Shown here piece after piece: positions 15,624 to 16,829 of a stretch of DNA of 16,829 nt (the first letter of the stretch is position 1; every line of letters starts with the position of its first letter). Below the pieces are notes generated by a model that saw nothing but the letters and a program-made list of their open reading frames with translations, did no database searches and was not told the origin of the DNA. Made by a program: the position numbers and the translations under genes. Source of the stretch: Pseudomonadota bacterium (GTDB lineage Bacteria > SAR324 > XYD2-FULL-50-16 > JAHJRI01). The stretch lies in contig JAKSDL010000671.1 of assembly GCA_022360105.1 (NCBI GenBank), forward strand, positions 1 to 16,829. The letters run 5' to 3'.

Positions 15624-15698
15624 TGGAGCCCGGGAGCAGGATTGAACTGCCGACCTCTTCCTTACCAAGGAAGCGCTCTACCACTGAGCTACCCGGGC
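15624..15698 (-). tRNA. tRNA-Thr (GGT anticodon)
   Basis: 75 nt with encoded CCA, discriminator T. Acceptor GCCCGGG/CCCGGGC, anticodon arm CTTCC-TTGGTAA-GGAAG. GGT reads ACC/ACU, hence threonine. All stems close (one G-U pair in the T-stem). Confidence 0.93.
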
Positions 15699-15723
15699 CC
15701 TGGATGGTTTAGCGCTCAGGATA

Positions 15724-15808
15724 TGGTGGGGAGAGGAGGATTCGAACCTCCGAAGGCGTCGCCGACAGATTTACAGTCTGTTCCCTTTGGCCACTCGGGA
15801 ATCTCCCC
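15724..15808 (-). tRNA. tRNA-Tyr (GTA anticodon)
   Basis: 85 nt with encoded CCA and the long variable arm of tyrosine tRNAs. Acceptor GGGGAGA/TCTCCCC, anticodon arm ACAGA-CTGTAAA-TCTGT, perfect T-stem GGAGG/CCTCC. Confidence 0.95.
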
Positions 15809-15819
15809 ACTAAAACTGA

Positions 15820-15895
15820 TGGTGCTGGCTGGAGGATTCGAACTCCCGACCTGCTGATTACAAATCAGCTGCTCTACCAACTGAGCTAAGCCAGC
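15820..15895 (-). tRNA. tRNA-Thr (TGT anticodon)
   Basis: 76 nt with encoded CCA, discriminator A. Acceptor GCTGGCT/AGCCAGC, anticodon arm GCTGA-TTTGTAA-TCAGC. The T-stem GGGAG/CCTCC contains a G-U and an A-C mismatch. First gene of the tRNA/ribosomal transcript. Confidence 0.93.
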
Positions 15896-15914
15896 ACTTT
15901 GACGTAAAATATTC

Positions 15915-15943
15915 AATTTAAGACAGAATGGAAAAACTGTCAA
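15915..15943 (-). promoter_or_regulatory. Promoter of the tRNA-rpmG-secE-nusG-rpl transcript
   Basis: Minus strand: perfect -35 TTGACA (15938-15943), 17-bp spacer, -10 TAAATT (15915-15920, 4 of 6). Initiation would be near 15908, 12 or so bases before the first tRNA. The A-rich tract just upstream could act as an UP element. Best promoter in the window. Confidence 0.7.
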
Positions 15944-15957
15944 TATCTTTGTAGTGG

Positions 15958-15975
15958 TTTTTTGAGTTCAAAAAA
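15958..15975. repeat. AT-rich palindrome upstream of the tRNA promoter
   Basis: TTTTTTGA (15958-15965), GT, TCAAAAAA (15968-15975), an 18-bp near-perfect dyad 14 bp upstream of the -35 box. The position suits an UP element or activator site. A 12-bp part recurs inverted at 16165-16176. Confidence 0.3.
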
Positions 15976-16306
15976 TAGAATGAATCCAGAACTGCCTCAG
16001 CAGACTACAGAGGCTATTATTAACCAAACATTGTAGATTTCAATCAACCAAACAATACAAACCAAAGTAGTCCCTATTATCTTATGGTTAACAAACTTAA
16101 TCTGAATGCTAATAGCTATTGTTTCAAAAAGATGATTTCTCAACCGATACCTGTTTTTGGTCCATTGAACTCAAAATGCTATTGGCTTAAAAGACGATAT
16201 ACCTGTTTTCTATTTTTTAAATGTCCCCTACACTGTCTTAAGAAAATTAAGACGAATTAATTAGGGCATAGAAAACATTTCAGGGATTCTCAGTTAAAGG
16301 ACGTAA

Positions 16307-16829
16307 ATGAGCAATTTTAAATCGGGATTTGTAACCTTAATTGGCAGACCGAACGTTGGGAAGTCTACCTTATTAAACAGCCTTATCGGTCAACAGATTT
16401 CGATTACTGCCGACAAACCCCAAACGACAAGAAACAACATCAGAGGGATTATCAACGAGTCGGATTATCAGGCTATTGTACTTGATACCCCCGGTATTCA
16501 TTTACCAAGAAACGAACTTCACAAACGGATTGTCGGATACGCCCTGCAAACAATTAAGGAATCTGATTTGATCTTCTTCATTACTGAGCCTCTTTCAAGC
16601 AAGCAAGAGGAAATTGATAAAGGGGATGAAGAGATTTTGAAACAATTCGACGGGAATCTTAACAATGCAGTCCTTGTCATTAACAAAATAGATCTTGCCA
16701 AACCGGAAGATGTTTTGAGAACGATAGCTTTATTTAATAAGCGACTTTCGTTCCTGGAAACAGTGCCGATCAGCGCCCTGAAACGCAAGGGAACAGAAAC
16801 CCTGGTTTCCTTTTTCCCAAAGTATCTGC
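16307..16829 (+). CDS. era: GTPase Era, partial (C-terminus off window)
   Basis: 174 complete codons visible. Era is an essential GTPase that binds the 3' end of 16S rRNA during small-subunit assembly. G1 GRPNVGKS (13-20), G2 KPQTTR (37-42), G3 DTPG (60-63), G4 NKID (126-129) and a G5-like SAL near 155 are all present. ISITADKPQTTRNNIRGI separates Era from other TRAFAC GTPases. The C-terminal KH domain would lie beyond the window. AAAGGA before the ATG fixes the start. Confidence 0.95.
   Translation, partial: MSNFKSGFVTLIGRPNVGKSTLLNSLIGQQISITADKPQTTRNNIRGIINESDYQAIVLDTPGIHLPRNELHKRIVGYALQTIKESDLIFFITEPLSSKQEEIDKGDEEILKQFDGNLNNAVLVINKIDLAKPEDVLRTIALFNKRLSFLETVPISALKRKGTETLVSFFPKYL

Larger units (their letters stand above)
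15896..16306. other. Intergenic region between the tRNA cluster and era
   Basis: 411 bp. It carries the tRNA promoter on the minus side and must hold an era promoter on the plus side. A weak candidate for the latter is TTGAAC (16165-16170), 17 bp, TAAAAG (16188-16193). It also holds an inverted 12-bp match, a direct 11-bp repeat and a 7-bp inverted repeat (16235-16253). No gene was seen. Confidence 0.5.

Noticed and set aside
15245..15943. Several frames on both strands running across the tRNA genes
   Set aside because: They contain translated tRNA sequence (for example the GGFEPP type peptides) and are artefacts of the tRNA cluster. Only the bL33 part of one minus-strand frame is a real gene.
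1..16829. CRISPR arrays, insertion sequences, integrase or attachment sites
   Set aside because: No regularly spaced repeats, transposase or integrase motifs, or target-site duplications were seen. The tRNA genes are intact with encoded CCA and no repeated 3' ends nearby.

Overview
The window is about 16.8 kb of moderately AT-rich bacterial chromosome, made mostly of core housekeeping genes. Proteobacterial-type ParE, the ftsH-folP-cdaA-cdaR order and the tRNA-Thr/Tyr/Thr-rpmG-tRNA-Trp-secE-nusG-rplKAJL block all fit a Desulfobacterota (former deltaproteobacteria)-like organism. This placement is inferred from gene order and motif resemblance, not from a search. No mobile element, CRISPR array, rRNA gene or phage gene was seen.

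Layout. (1) 1-1227, minus: the N-terminal two thirds of parE, cut by the window edge. Its roughly 400-bp leader holds a candidate promoter, a palindrome and a 12-codon ORF with a perfect Shine-Dalgarno, in frame with parE across one amber codon. (2) 1698-6271: an accessory patch. A secreted FecR-domain protein (minus) faces, across 634 bp, two tandem exported proteins of unknown function, a small cysteine-containing exported protein, and a radical-SAM protein of the spore photoproduct lyase superfamily that appears to lack the hydrogen-donor cysteine. (3) 6319-11378, minus: ftsH, folP, cdaA, cdaR, that is, membrane proteostasis, folate synthesis and the c-di-AMP cyclase with its YbbR-domain regulator. 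(4) 11593-12051, plus: a short protein with a C-terminal J-domain, convergent with the ribosomal block. (5) 12128-15895, minus: tRNA-Thr(TGT), tRNA-Tyr, tRNA-Thr(GGT), rpmG, tRNA-Trp, secE, nusG, rplK, rplA, an L10-leader region, rplJ, rplL. It is read from a good sigma-70-type promoter at 15915-15943 and ends in a strong hairpin. (6) 16307 to the end, plus: the N-terminal GTPase domain of era.

The translation block would make stable tRNAs, the secretion/antitermination pair SecE-NusG and the ribosomal stalk proteins from one long transcript, with an internal hairpin and L10 leader available to separate rplKA from rplJL. Two departures from the usual layout stand out: rplL is followed by a terminator-like hairpin and a convergent gene instead of rpoBC, and neither tuf nor tRNA-Gly lies in the tRNA cluster.

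No convincing new multi-gene system was found. The best candidates for a second look are the parE leader ORF, the SPL-like enzyme without the catalytic cysteine, the exported-protein cluster at 1698-5111, and the missing rpoBC linkage.
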